The position numbers and the translations under genes were made by a program. Of a stretch of DNA of 64,000 nt, positions 57,393-64,000 are shown piece after piece. The DNA is from a virus. The notes beneath the pieces are model-generated. The model worked only from the letters and a program-made list of their open reading frames with translations, ran no database searches and was not told the origin of the DNA. How positions within the stretch are numbered: the stretch's first letter is position 1; each line of letters opens with the position of its first letter. The stretch lies in IMG/VR virus record IMGVR_UViG_3300044998_001357, positions 1-64,000 of that record; one strand, written 5' to 3'.

Positions 57393-59021
57393 ATGTATCG
57401 ACTCATTTTAGTCTATCTGGTGTTGGCCTTTAGCTTCCCCTTGTTCGCCGCTCGTTCGGATGATGAGGAGTTGTCTGGAGATGTGCCGCCCAGTGCGGAG
57501 ACCGAACTGTACGCCGCACTGCGACACAAATACTCCGGGCGATTTGAGGCAGAAGACCTTAACCATATCTATTACTTTACGACCTATGCCATTCCAGAGA
57601 AGTGGAATCTCAATGGCGAAGAGGTCCAACTACGTCAACAGGCAGATTACGCTCTGTCGTTTGTGTTGAATAGCTGTGCCTCTCATAAGTCTGAGGGGCA
57701 TATTGAGAAGCCACGACGCGTCAATGGAAGCAAAACACTCTGGTGGGTTGATATCCGGGATTATGGCTGGTCTACGGAGGACATGAATACCATCTTCCGG
57801 ATTCAACCTTACTTTTTAGCTCCGCTGGTTACCTCGAAAGAAAACGCGATTATCTTTCGAGCGGACTGGTTTATCGTTAATGCGATGGATAGCACCAAGC
57901 AGGAAGACCGGGGCATCAAGGATATCGCATATTTTATCTTGCTCTACGGCAAGGGGAATGAGCCCAAGAACGCCGAAGAGTTTCGCAAACGCTGGAATGT
58001 GGACCTGAGGACGATTCGGGCACAGAAGCTGGAGACGGGTACGATTGTGGATTCGGGCGAGTCGGGCGTTTCGCAGCACACCCGACAACTGCGGCGAGGT
58101 CGCACGATTACCGGGTACTACTGGGAGACCCGGGACGTAAAATCTCATGACGCCGACCGGGACAAGGTCAAAGCGCGTGATTTCGTCGAGGAGATTTCCG
58201 CTGAACAATTTGATGCAGGTGAGTACATCGTCAGTCACAAAAACGGGCTGCAGGTCTATCTGCTCAGTGCCGGTGTTAACGAAGATTTCAAGGTTGTGAA
58301 TTTTGCCGACCCCACGCTGGTGGTCGACCGCCAGGACCGCCACGACCCCCGCGTGCGAACAGCTAAGGGGTGCATCATTTGCCACTCCATGGGAATTATC
58401 CCCTACACCAACACGGTACGCGACCTGTTTCGTTCCGGGATTGACCTCAAGGTCAAGAACAAAGACCTTGCTCGTGCTCTCAAGGCGTTTTACCTGAAGC
58501 ATGACGGCAGCGAGGTCGAGGACGATAACCGGATTTACGAGCGTGCCGTCAAGCAGGTCAACGGCCTGGACCCCCAGAGCAACGCCAAGGCCTACCAGCT
58601 GGTCTACGACTGGTACTGGAACAATAAGGTCACCCTTGAGCAGGCGGCACGAGAATGGGGTATGGAAACCGAGATGTTCCGCCAACAAATCAAAGGTACA
58701 ACCGGTGGTCGATTAAGCTTGCTATACAAGAACAAACCCATGCCTCGCGAAATTTGGGATGCTGTTCAGACGGGCGGATATATCCAGTCCGGCCTATTGA
58801 TTCGGCGTATCGCATCACCTTTCTCGGTTCCGACTGTTTCGGTTCCGCTTGCGGAAGTCGTCACAAAGACCAATTTGATTGATGGAAAAAAGGTACTGGC
58901 CGAACTAGACCCTGGGGCGAAGGTAGAAATTCTAAAAACATATGACGATGAATGGTTTTATGCCCGTTCTGGTTCTGTCGAAGGGTATATTCTTCGCGCA
59001 AATGTGAAGGAGCTAAAGTGA
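57393..59021 (+). CDS. Secreted haem-binding protein with SH3 domain
   Basis: 542 residues: signal peptide (RLILVYLVLAFSFPLFAA), a long mixed region, one c-type haem site (GCIICHSMG, about 326-332), a planctomycete-type segment around NGLDPQSNAKAYQLVYD, and a C-terminal bacterial SH3 domain (VLAELDPGAKVEILKTY, YILRANVKEL). The haem Cys attachment would need the host cytochrome maturation system outside the cytoplasm. Confidence 0.72.
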   Translation: MYRLILVYLVLAFSFPLFAARSDDEELSGDVPPSAETELYAALRHKYSGRFEAEDLNHIYYFTTYAIPEKWNLNGEEVQLRQQADYALSFVLNSCASHKSEGHIEKPRRVNGSKTLWWVDIRDYGWSTEDMNTIFRIQPYFLAPLVTSKENAIIFRADWFIVNAMDSTKQEDRGIKDIAYFILLYGKGNEPKNAEEFRKRWNVDLRTIRAQKLETGTIVDSGESGVSQHTRQLRRGRTITGYYWETRDVKSHDADRDKVKARDFVEEISAEQFDAGEYIVSHKNGLQVYLLSAGVNEDFKVVNFADPTLVVDRQDRHDPRVRTAKGCIICHSMGIIPYTNTVRDLFRSGIDLKVKNKDLARALKAFYLKHDGSEVEDDNRIYERAVKQVNGLDPQSNAKAYQLVYDWYWNNKVTLEQAAREWGMETEMFRQQIKGTTGGRLSLLYKNKPMPREIWDAVQTGGYIQSGLLIRRIASPFSVPTVSVPLAEVVTKTNLIDGKKVLAELDPGAKVEILKTYDDEWFYARSGSVEGYILRANVKELK

Positions 59022-59704
59022 AATCGGTCAATCGACTTGTGTTATTTGCGTTTGTTTTGTGTGCCACAGTACTGGTGGCACCTGGGGTGTGGGCTAGTTA
59101 TCCTCTGGTTACCCACAGTGCTGTGGTACAACAGGTTCAGCCGATTGTGATTGGGGTGCCGCTTGCGCCGGATTATTACTACTCGGTTGGCGATGGGCTT
59201 TATGCCGAGGAAAGAGAGCGTCGGATTGCCGAGGCGGTTATTCGGCGGTTTGGTCAGGAGTATCAGGTTGTCTCTCCCGGAGCAAAATCTGGGATGGGCT
59301 CCAAAGCCAAGGCCAAGGCCAAGGCCAAGGTAAATTCCGCTCCTGCCCCCTCGCCTCTAAACCGTGATTCGTTCCGACTGGTGGGGGTGATGCCTGTGGC
59401 GAAACAGTCGTTGCCGCCTCCTGCTCGTGATTCTGAAGATGTTGCTGCCATCAATCAAAAAGTGCAGCAGCTTTTTGAAGCCAGTTGCCTGAAATGCCAC
59501 AAGCCGGGCGCTTCCAAGCCTGGTAATATACAGATTTTTACATCTGAGCGAGAGTTGTTTTTTGACTCTGACCCGAAAAAAGAGTCACTTAGGCGTTTGC
59601 GGGTGTATGAATCTGTAGAGAGTGGCGATATGCCACGGGGAGCTCCGCCCTGGACCCCCCAAGAGCGAGCCATTTTGAAGCAATGGTACGAGATGTCCAA
59701 GTAA
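59018..59704 (+). CDS. Secreted c-type cytochrome-like protein
   Basis: 228 residues, GTG overlapping the previous stop. Signal peptide (LVLFAFVLCATVLVAPGVWA), a Lys/Ala repeat (KAKAKAKAK, encoded by AAGGCC repeats at 59303-59330), then a mono-haem domain with CLKCHKPG (about 157-161) and the late methionine in SGDMPRGAPP as likely axial ligand. Planctomycete style. Confidence 0.78.
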   Translation: MKSVNRLVLFAFVLCATVLVAPGVWASYPLVTHSAVVQQVQPIVIGVPLAPDYYYSVGDGLYAEERERRIAEAVIRRFGQEYQVVSPGAKSGMGSKAKAKAKAKVNSAPAPSPLNRDSFRLVGVMPVAKQSLPPPARDSEDVAAINQKVQQLFEASCLKCHKPGASKPGNIQIFTSERELFFDSDPKKESLRRLRVYESVESGDMPRGAPPWTPQERAILKQWYEMSK

Positions 59705-59710
59705 TGGAGA

Positions 59711-60055
59711 TTGATGATGATGAAGTATGTGATGATTTTTCTGGCTCTGATTTGCATTGCGGCCGCTCCGGTGTTTGCCGGCTGCCCCACCGCGACGGTT
59801 TCAGCGCCTGTTGTGACGACTCAAATTGTGGCAACCCCACTGGTGGCTGTGGCGACCCCTGTGGTCGAGCTACGCCAGACCCAGACGTTTATTCCGGTGG
59901 TTACACAGCAAAAGGTTGTGCAACAGGAAGTGGTTGTCAAGCAAAATGTCGTGCAGCAAAAGGTTGTACAGCAAAAGGTTGTACAGCAAAAGGTTGTACA
60001 GCAAAAGGTGGCGCAGCAGAAGCGTAGGCTTGCGTTGCGGGCTCGCGGCCACTAA
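59711..60055 (+). CDS. Secreted protein with VVQQK repeats
   Basis: 114 residues: signal peptide (YVMIFLALICIAAAPVFA), a Val/Thr/Pro region and tandem VVQQK units encoded by 15-bp repeats, ending RRLALRARGH. Last gene of the secreted-protein operon; terminator follows. Confidence 0.6.
   Translation: MMMMKYVMIFLALICIAAAPVFAGCPTATVSAPVVTTQIVATPLVAVATPVVELRQTQTFIPVVTQQKVVQQEVVVKQNVVQQKVVQQKVVQQKVVQQKVAQQKRRLALRARGH
59948..60022 (+). repeat. 15-bp coding repeat (VVQQK)
   Basis: Three perfect GTTGTACAGCAAAAG units (59963-60007) flanked by one variant on each side. Confidence 0.9.
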
Positions 60056-60082
60056 GCCTACCATCCTGAAGAGCAACTTCTT

Positions 60083-60114
60083 ACGCCACGGAAAAACTCC
60101 GTGGCGTTCTTATT
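60083..60114 (+). terminator. Rho-independent terminator
   Basis: ACGCCACGG/CCGTGGCGT, 9-bp stem, 7-base loop, then TCTTATTT. It closes the secreted-protein operon. Confidence 0.8.
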
Positions 60115-60141
60115 TGACAATCGACGTTTCTGAATTACCAT
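60114..60141 (+). promoter_or_regulatory. Promoter for the nucleotide module
   Basis: Perfect TTGACA (60114-60119), 16-base spacer, TACCAT (60136-60141), just after the terminator and before AGGAGG of the gene at 60164. Confidence 0.5.
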
Positions 60142-60163
60142 GGGCCCATCCCAGGAGGTGACG

Positions 60164-60739
60164 ATGCAAACCGTTCAACGATTAAATAATCTGTTGTGTC
60201 ACATATCCAATGTGCGAAAGGCATGTTTGATTATTGCTGCACAACTTTTGCGAAGGAACCAGGAACAGCTTGCCATCCGTTTAATACAGGCTTCGCAGTT
60301 CCACGATGTCTCCAAGTTTCAGGGTATGGAGTTTGAGTACTTGAACGACAACCAATGGCCACGACCTGAAAACGACCTTCGGAAAGCTGAATTCGACCGG
60401 GCGGTCAGTCTGCATGTCTACAACAATTCGCATCACCCGGAATACTGGGACGGCATCCATAACATGCCCGAGCTTTCGGTGGCGGAAATGGTCGCGGACT
60501 GGCAGGCACGCTCGTGGGAGCAAAACACCGACCTGGAAGAATGGATCAGAGCAAAAGCCACCAAGAGGTTTGGCTTCTCTGAAAAAGACCCAGTCTTTCA
60601 AGTTATTTTGAAGTACGTTGGTATGCTAAAAGGAGAGATTCCTGATGTGCAAGTGGGACTGGCGATTTCTGAAGCTGGCCCGGCAGGTCGCCTCGTGGAG
60701 CAAAGACCCCTCCACTCAGACCGGTGCGGTAATTGTTGA
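60164..60739 (+). CDS. DUF5662-like HD-type protein
   Basis: 191 residues after AGGAGG. Metal-binding HD pattern: HDVSKF (about 47-52) and NSHHPEYWDG (about 89-98), as in DUF5662/HD-like phage proteins. Likely a metal-dependent phosphohydrolase, perhaps on nucleotides given its operon. Its last 95 bases overlap the deaminase in another frame. Confidence 0.7.
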   Translation: MQTVQRLNNLLCHISNVRKACLIIAAQLLRRNQEQLAIRLIQASQFHDVSKFQGMEFEYLNDNQWPRPENDLRKAEFDRAVSLHVYNNSHHPEYWDGIHNMPELSVAEMVADWQARSWEQNTDLEEWIRAKATKRFGFSEKDPVFQVILKYVGMLKGEIPDVQVGLAISEAGPAGRLVEQRPLHSDRCGNC

Positions 60740-61541
60740 TTCTAGTCGTCGAATTGTCTCGGTGGGCTACAACGGCTTTGCTCGTGGCGTGGACGACACC
60801 CCAGAGCGGTATCTGGAGCGCGAACTTAAGTATCGTCTCATTGTGCATTGTGAACGCAATGCTCTTCTGTTCGCGGACACCCACCGACTTAAGGGCGCGA
60901 CCCTGTACACCTGGCCGTTCATGAGTTGCTCGGTTTGTGCGGGTATGGTCATTCAGTCGGGAATCAGGCGGTGTGTGGCTCCTTTTATCCCCGAGGACAA
61001 GCGTGAGCGTTGGGAGGCGGATATGAAGCTGGCCACCCAGCAGTTCCAGGAGGCGGGGGTGGAGCTCTGTCTGCTTGATGGTCGATTCGAATTTGTTAGT
61101 GACTTCATAGACCACCACAACATGAAGATTGTTGCGAGTTCTGGCCATTTCGACCCCCTTCACGAGGGTCATCTGCGTTACCTAGAGGCGGCCTCACGTC
61201 TGGGGGATTTTCACGTGGTGATTGTCAACAGTGACGCTCAACTTTGTCTAAAGGGTCGTCAACCTTTGCTCAACGAACAACAGCGACTGGAAGTAATTCG
61301 CTCGCTCAAATTCGTCGATGCCGCCGTGCTCTCGGTCGACCAGGACCGCTCGGTCGCGCAGACACTACAAAATATTCGGCCTGCTGTTTTCGCCAATGGT
61401 GGCGATGTGGTTGACGAAAGCCAGTGTCGTGAAGCCATGACCTGCCGATTCCTGGGAATCCAGATGGTTTTTGGTGTGGGAGGTTCCCACAAAATCGCTT
61501 CCTCTAGTGAGCTCCTCGGACGGTTTGTCAAGTCCTCTTGA
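60645..61541 (+). CDS. dCMP deaminase fused to nucleotidyltransferase
   Basis: 298 residues in two domains. Residues 1-150: zinc deaminase with HCERNALLF (the HxE motif) and SCSVCAG (the CxxC pair), giving dUMP from dCMP. Residues 160-298: cytidylyltransferase-like fold with SSGHFDPLHEGHLRYL (HxGH motif) and FANGGDVV, similar to RfaE/TagD-type NTP transferases. Usually these are separate proteins. The second half could activate a sugar or alditol phosphate for the glycosylation genes. Confidence 0.82.
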   Translation: MCKWDWRFLKLARQVASWSKDPSTQTGAVIVDSSRRIVSVGYNGFARGVDDTPERYLERELKYRLIVHCERNALLFADTHRLKGATLYTWPFMSCSVCAGMVIQSGIRRCVAPFIPEDKRERWEADMKLATQQFQEAGVELCLLDGRFEFVSDFIDHHNMKIVASSGHFDPLHEGHLRYLEAASRLGDFHVVIVNSDAQLCLKGRQPLLNEQQRLEVIRSLKFVDAAVLSVDQDRSVAQTLQNIRPAVFANGGDVVDESQCREAMTCRFLGIQMVFGVGGSHKIASSSELLGRFVKSS

Positions 61542-61587
61542 TGGTGTATCTGACTGGGCTGTCTCAAGACTGTTCGGGAGAATGATA

Positions 61588-63501
61588 ATGAGTATTTTTG
61601 AGAAACGTACGGCTTTCAAGCCGTTCGAATACCCAGATATTGTCAAATTCAAGGAGGCTATTAACCATAGCTATTGGTTGGTGAGCGAGTGGACGTTCTT
61701 GTCCGATTTGGATGATTTTCATACCCGGCTCACCCCGGTCGAGCGTTCCGCCGTCAAGAACGCCCTGCTGGCCATTTCGCAGGTGGAAGTGGCCGTCAAG
61801 AAGTTCTGGGGGCGTCTGGGAGACCGAATCCCCAAGCCCGAGTTCGAGCAGGTAGGGGCGACGTTCGCGGAATGTTTTGCCGATGGTACGGAGGTGCTTA
61901 CCCCGACCGGATGGGTAGACCTGGCCGAGGTCGTGGTGGGAGACGAGGTTCTTCAGTTTAACCAGGACGGCTCTTTCTCTTTTGCTCGGGTGACTCATAA
62001 GGTAGACCGCGAGTACACCGGTCCGATACATCGTTTCCACAATAGAAACACAGAAATACTTGTTACTCCTAATCATAGAATGGTTTGCTTTAATAAAGCC
62101 GGCGAGTACATTGTGACCACTGCCGAAAACCTCTCTGTGCGAAACACCAATCTGTTTCTTCCCGAGGCGGGTCGGCTGGTCGGCGATGGCGCTACCGAAC
62201 TGTCGTTCGAAGAACGGTTGCGTGTGGCCATCCAGGCCGATGGTAATCGCCCAACGACGGGCCGGCGACCGCGATTGGGAGATGGGTCCGGGGTTGAATA
62301 CGAAATCCGTATTAGCGAGCCACGCAAGGTCGAGCGACTAGACTGGATTCTTTCCAATCTTCCTGCGATTGGGTCGTCCAAACGACCCATTCCTTCGCAT
62401 CCAGGCATGTTTTGTTACACGATTGGGATTGATGCAGAATACAACTACAAAGAATTTGACTGGGTTACTCTTGTCGGGAAAACAGCAGAGTGGTGCGAGG
62501 ATTTTATTCAAGAACTCGCGGAGTGGGATGGAACACGACCGGCTGGTAAGAAGGTGAAGTATTCCACTACCAATCGGGCAGCCGCCGACGTGGCTCAGAT
62601 GGTTGGGGTCGGAGCGGGTTACCGAGTTCACCTTGGAACCTACACGGATAAGCGCAAGGATGTGTATATCGTCTCTTTCACTTGCAATAGAGAGCGGGTT
62701 AACTTGCCGTCGCTTAAGAGGGAGGTGGTGGACTACTCGGGGTGGGTGCGATGTGTGACGGTTCCTTCAGGTGCCATCATTACCCGGTATAATGACCAGA
62801 CTTTTATTGCCGGCAACTGTGAGGTGCGCCATGCGGATGCTTATTCTCATCTCCTGGAAATTCTGGGCCTGAATACTGACTTTGAGTTATTACTCAAAAT
62901 TCCAGAGATGCAGGGACGGGTGGAATATCTAGGTGAGTCTGTTCGGAGTGGACCCACCAATTCTGATTTCGCTTCTACATTGTCACTCTTCTCTCTTTTT
63001 GTAGAGAATGTGTCGTTATTTGGACAGTTTCTTGTGGTGAAAAGTATCAACAAGCATCGAAACTTGTTGAAAGATATTGACAATGTCATTCAGGCCACTC
63101 AACAGGAAGAGACTATTCACGCTCGGTTTGGGGCGTTTTTGGTCAATCTTATCAAGGCTGAGCACCCCGAGTGGTTTAACGATGATTTTGTCGTCCGTGT
63201 GCGTGAGGCGTGTCTGCGTGCGTATAAGTATGAGCATGCAATCATAAATTGGATTTATTCCGGCGGTGACCTTCCCTACCTTCCTCGCGAGGACATTTTT
63301 ACGTTCCTGCAGCACCGCTTCAACACCAGCCTGGCGATGATTGGTATCGAACCTCTCTTCGAGGTGGACCAGGCCCGGCTCGATAAAACCTTCTGGTTTG
63401 ATGAGGAAGTCCTGACCGAAACCCGAACCGACTTCTTCCACAAACGACCTGTCTCCTATTCCAAGCACAATAAGCCCGTGAATGCGGAGGATTTGTTCTA
63501 A
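61588..63501 (+). CDS. nrdB: Class I ribonucleotide reductase beta with intein
   Basis: 637-residue precursor; ATG at 61588 (61582 also possible) after GGGAG. Host protein (322 residues after splicing) has RNR-beta features: SEWTFLSDLDDF, then the di-iron/tyrosyl motif E-V-R-H-A-D-A-Y right after the intein, and QQEETIHARFG with the second iron ligands. It generates the radical used by the alpha subunit to reduce ribonucleotides. A 315-residue intein separates TFAE from the iron-binding motif. Confidence 0.88.
   Translation: MSIFEKRTAFKPFEYPDIVKFKEAINHSYWLVSEWTFLSDLDDFHTRLTPVERSAVKNALLAISQVEVAVKKFWGRLGDRIPKPEFEQVGATFAECFADGTEVLTPTGWVDLAEVVVGDEVLQFNQDGSFSFARVTHKVDREYTGPIHRFHNRNTEILVTPNHRMVCFNKAGEYIVTTAENLSVRNTNLFLPEAGRLVGDGATELSFEERLRVAIQADGNRPTTGRRPRLGDGSGVEYEIRISEPRKVERLDWILSNLPAIGSSKRPIPSHPGMFCYTIGIDAEYNYKEFDWVTLVGKTAEWCEDFIQELAEWDGTRPAGKKVKYSTTNRAAADVAQMVGVGAGYRVHLGTYTDKRKDVYIVSFTCNRERVNLPSLKREVVDYSGWVRCVTVPSGAIITRYNDQTFIAGNCEVRHADAYSHLLEILGLNTDFELLLKIPEMQGRVEYLGESVRSGPTNSDFASTLSLFSLFVENVSLFGQFLVVKSINKHRNLLKDIDNVIQATQQEETIHARFGAFLVNLIKAEHPEWFNDDFVVRVREACLRAYKYEHAIINWIYSGGDLPYLPREDIFTFLQHRFNTSLAMIGIEPLFEVDQARLDKTFWFDEEVLTETRTDFFHKRPVSYSKHNKPVNAEDLF
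61873..62817 (+). mobile_element. Intein with LAGLIDADG-like domain in NrdB
   Basis: Starts with Cys (CFADGTEVLTPTGW, block A) and ends TFIAGN before Cys+1. Block B is TPNHRMVCF. The residue before the final Asn is Gly, not the usual His. The centre has two degenerate LAGLIDADG-type segments (LRVAIQADGN and FIQELAEWDGT), so homing activity may be lost. Position is immediately before the iron-ligand motif EVRH. Confidence 0.85.
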
Positions 63502-64000
63502 TGAGCGCAGAGTATATCTGGTACACTGAATATACGCATAAGTTCATGAATGCGGGGAGTGGCTACCTTCTGTCCGGTGAGAACGTGGATGAACGCGTTT
63601 GGGAAATCTGTAACACCGCCGAGAAGCGTCTGAAGAAACCGGGCTTCGCCAAGAAGTTCCGTTCATACTTCCAGAGGGGTTGGTACTCGTTTTCAACCCC
63701 CATCTGGGCCAACTTTGGCACCGACCGGGGTTTGCCAATCAGTTGTTATAATTCGCATATCTCGGATTCAATTGATTCGATTCTGGGACATGCGCACGCC
63801 GAAATTGCCATGATGACCAAGTTGGGTGGCGGCACTTCGGCTTACTACGGTGAGGTGCGTGGTCGTGGTGAACCCATTCAGGGAGGCAAAAACGGCCAGT
63901 CTTTTGGCTCGGTCCATTTCGCCAAACATCACGAGTCGCTGATTCAGACCTGCTCGCAGGGCAGTTGCTACGCCGAGGGAACGGAAGTTCTGACCGACCG
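63501..64000 (+). CDS. nrdA: Ribonucleotide reductase alpha, partial, with intein
   Basis: ATG overlaps the NrdB stop; 166 residues visible. RNR-alpha features: FSTPIWANFGTDRGLPISCYN (the first redox Cys region) and MMTKLGGGTSAYYGEVRGRG. At residue 156 the sequence turns into an intein start, so the rest of the catalytic barrel lies beyond the window. Works with NrdB to make dNDPs. Confidence 0.88.
   Translation, partial: MSAEYIWYTEYTHKFMNAGSGYLLSGENVDERVWEICNTAEKRLKKPGFAKKFRSYFQRGWYSFSTPIWANFGTDRGLPISCYNSHISDSIDSILGHAHAEIAMMTKLGGGTSAYYGEVRGRGEPIQGGKNGQSFGSVHFAKHHESLIQTCSQGSCYAEGTEVLTD
63966..64000 (+). mobile_element. Start of a second intein in NrdA
   Basis: After QGS the frame gives CYAEGTEVLTDR, matching the block A opening of the NrdB intein (CFADGTEVLTPT). 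Only the first 11 residues are inside the window. Confidence 0.75.

Overview
This window is bacteriophage DNA, most likely a temperate siphovirus-like phage or prophage of a planctomycete in the Gemmataceae. The evidence for phage is an ordered packaging, head and tail cassette at the left end: terminase, lambda-type portal, protease-capsid fusion, decoration protein, head-tail connectors, tail tube, tail assembly chaperone and tape measure. The evidence for the host is indirect. One gene carries a 'repeat-companion' domain of the TIGR02996 type known mainly from Gemmata, the tail proteins are of planctomycete-prophage style, and several secreted proteins have c-type haem motifs in a planctomycete style. 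I see no tRNA, rRNA or CRISPR array.

Layout. 0-18.3 kb: GC-rich structural module, ending with a small membrane protein (holin candidate) and a secreted trypsin-like protease. A 26-unit tandem repeat lies between the terminase block and the portal block. 18.3-30 kb: many small genes of unknown function in short transcription units with their own hairpins, promoters and terminators. Here are a divergent ribbon-helix-helix/AT-hook repressor candidate, a SprT-like metallopeptidase, a broken ISL3 transposase, and a 110-nt RNA element present twice with compensatory base changes. 30-36.7 kb: TIGR02996 gene, double-HNH endonuclease, a decayed 3' fragment of a host ygiQ-family gene on the minus strand directly against a large serine recombinase (probable attachment site), a GNAT-like protein and a Dam-type adenine methylase. 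36.7-46.8 kb: DUF932 protein, RNase H-fold protein flanked by two paralogous small proteins, RNA ligase, HNH nuclease, a peptide-chain-release-factor homologue that appears to need a +1 frameshift at CTT-TGA, an acyl carrier protein, two minus-strand genes and a receiver-like protein. 46.8-52.1 kb: methyltransferase, three glycosyltransferases, a DGQHR-like protein and a GNA1-like acetyltransferase. 52-64 kb: nuclease-like and Nudix-like proteins, ThyX, a sigma-like factor, a run of overlapping genes for secreted proteins (papain-fold protease, two haem-binding proteins), then an HD-type protein, a dCMP deaminase fused to a nucleotidyltransferase, and both class I ribonucleotide reductase subunits, each interrupted by an intein.

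How the genes work together. The left module builds and fills the particle. The right end is a nucleotide-supply module (reductase, dCMP deaminase, ThyX) feeding dTTP and dNTP synthesis. RNA ligase, release factor and sigma-like factor suggest takeover or repair of host RNA and translation. The glycosylation cassette and secreted proteases probably act on envelope or surface. Serine recombinase plus the ygiQ fragment point to lysogeny. Whether left and right halves are one phage or two adjacent elements cannot be settled from this window; the halves differ visibly in base composition.
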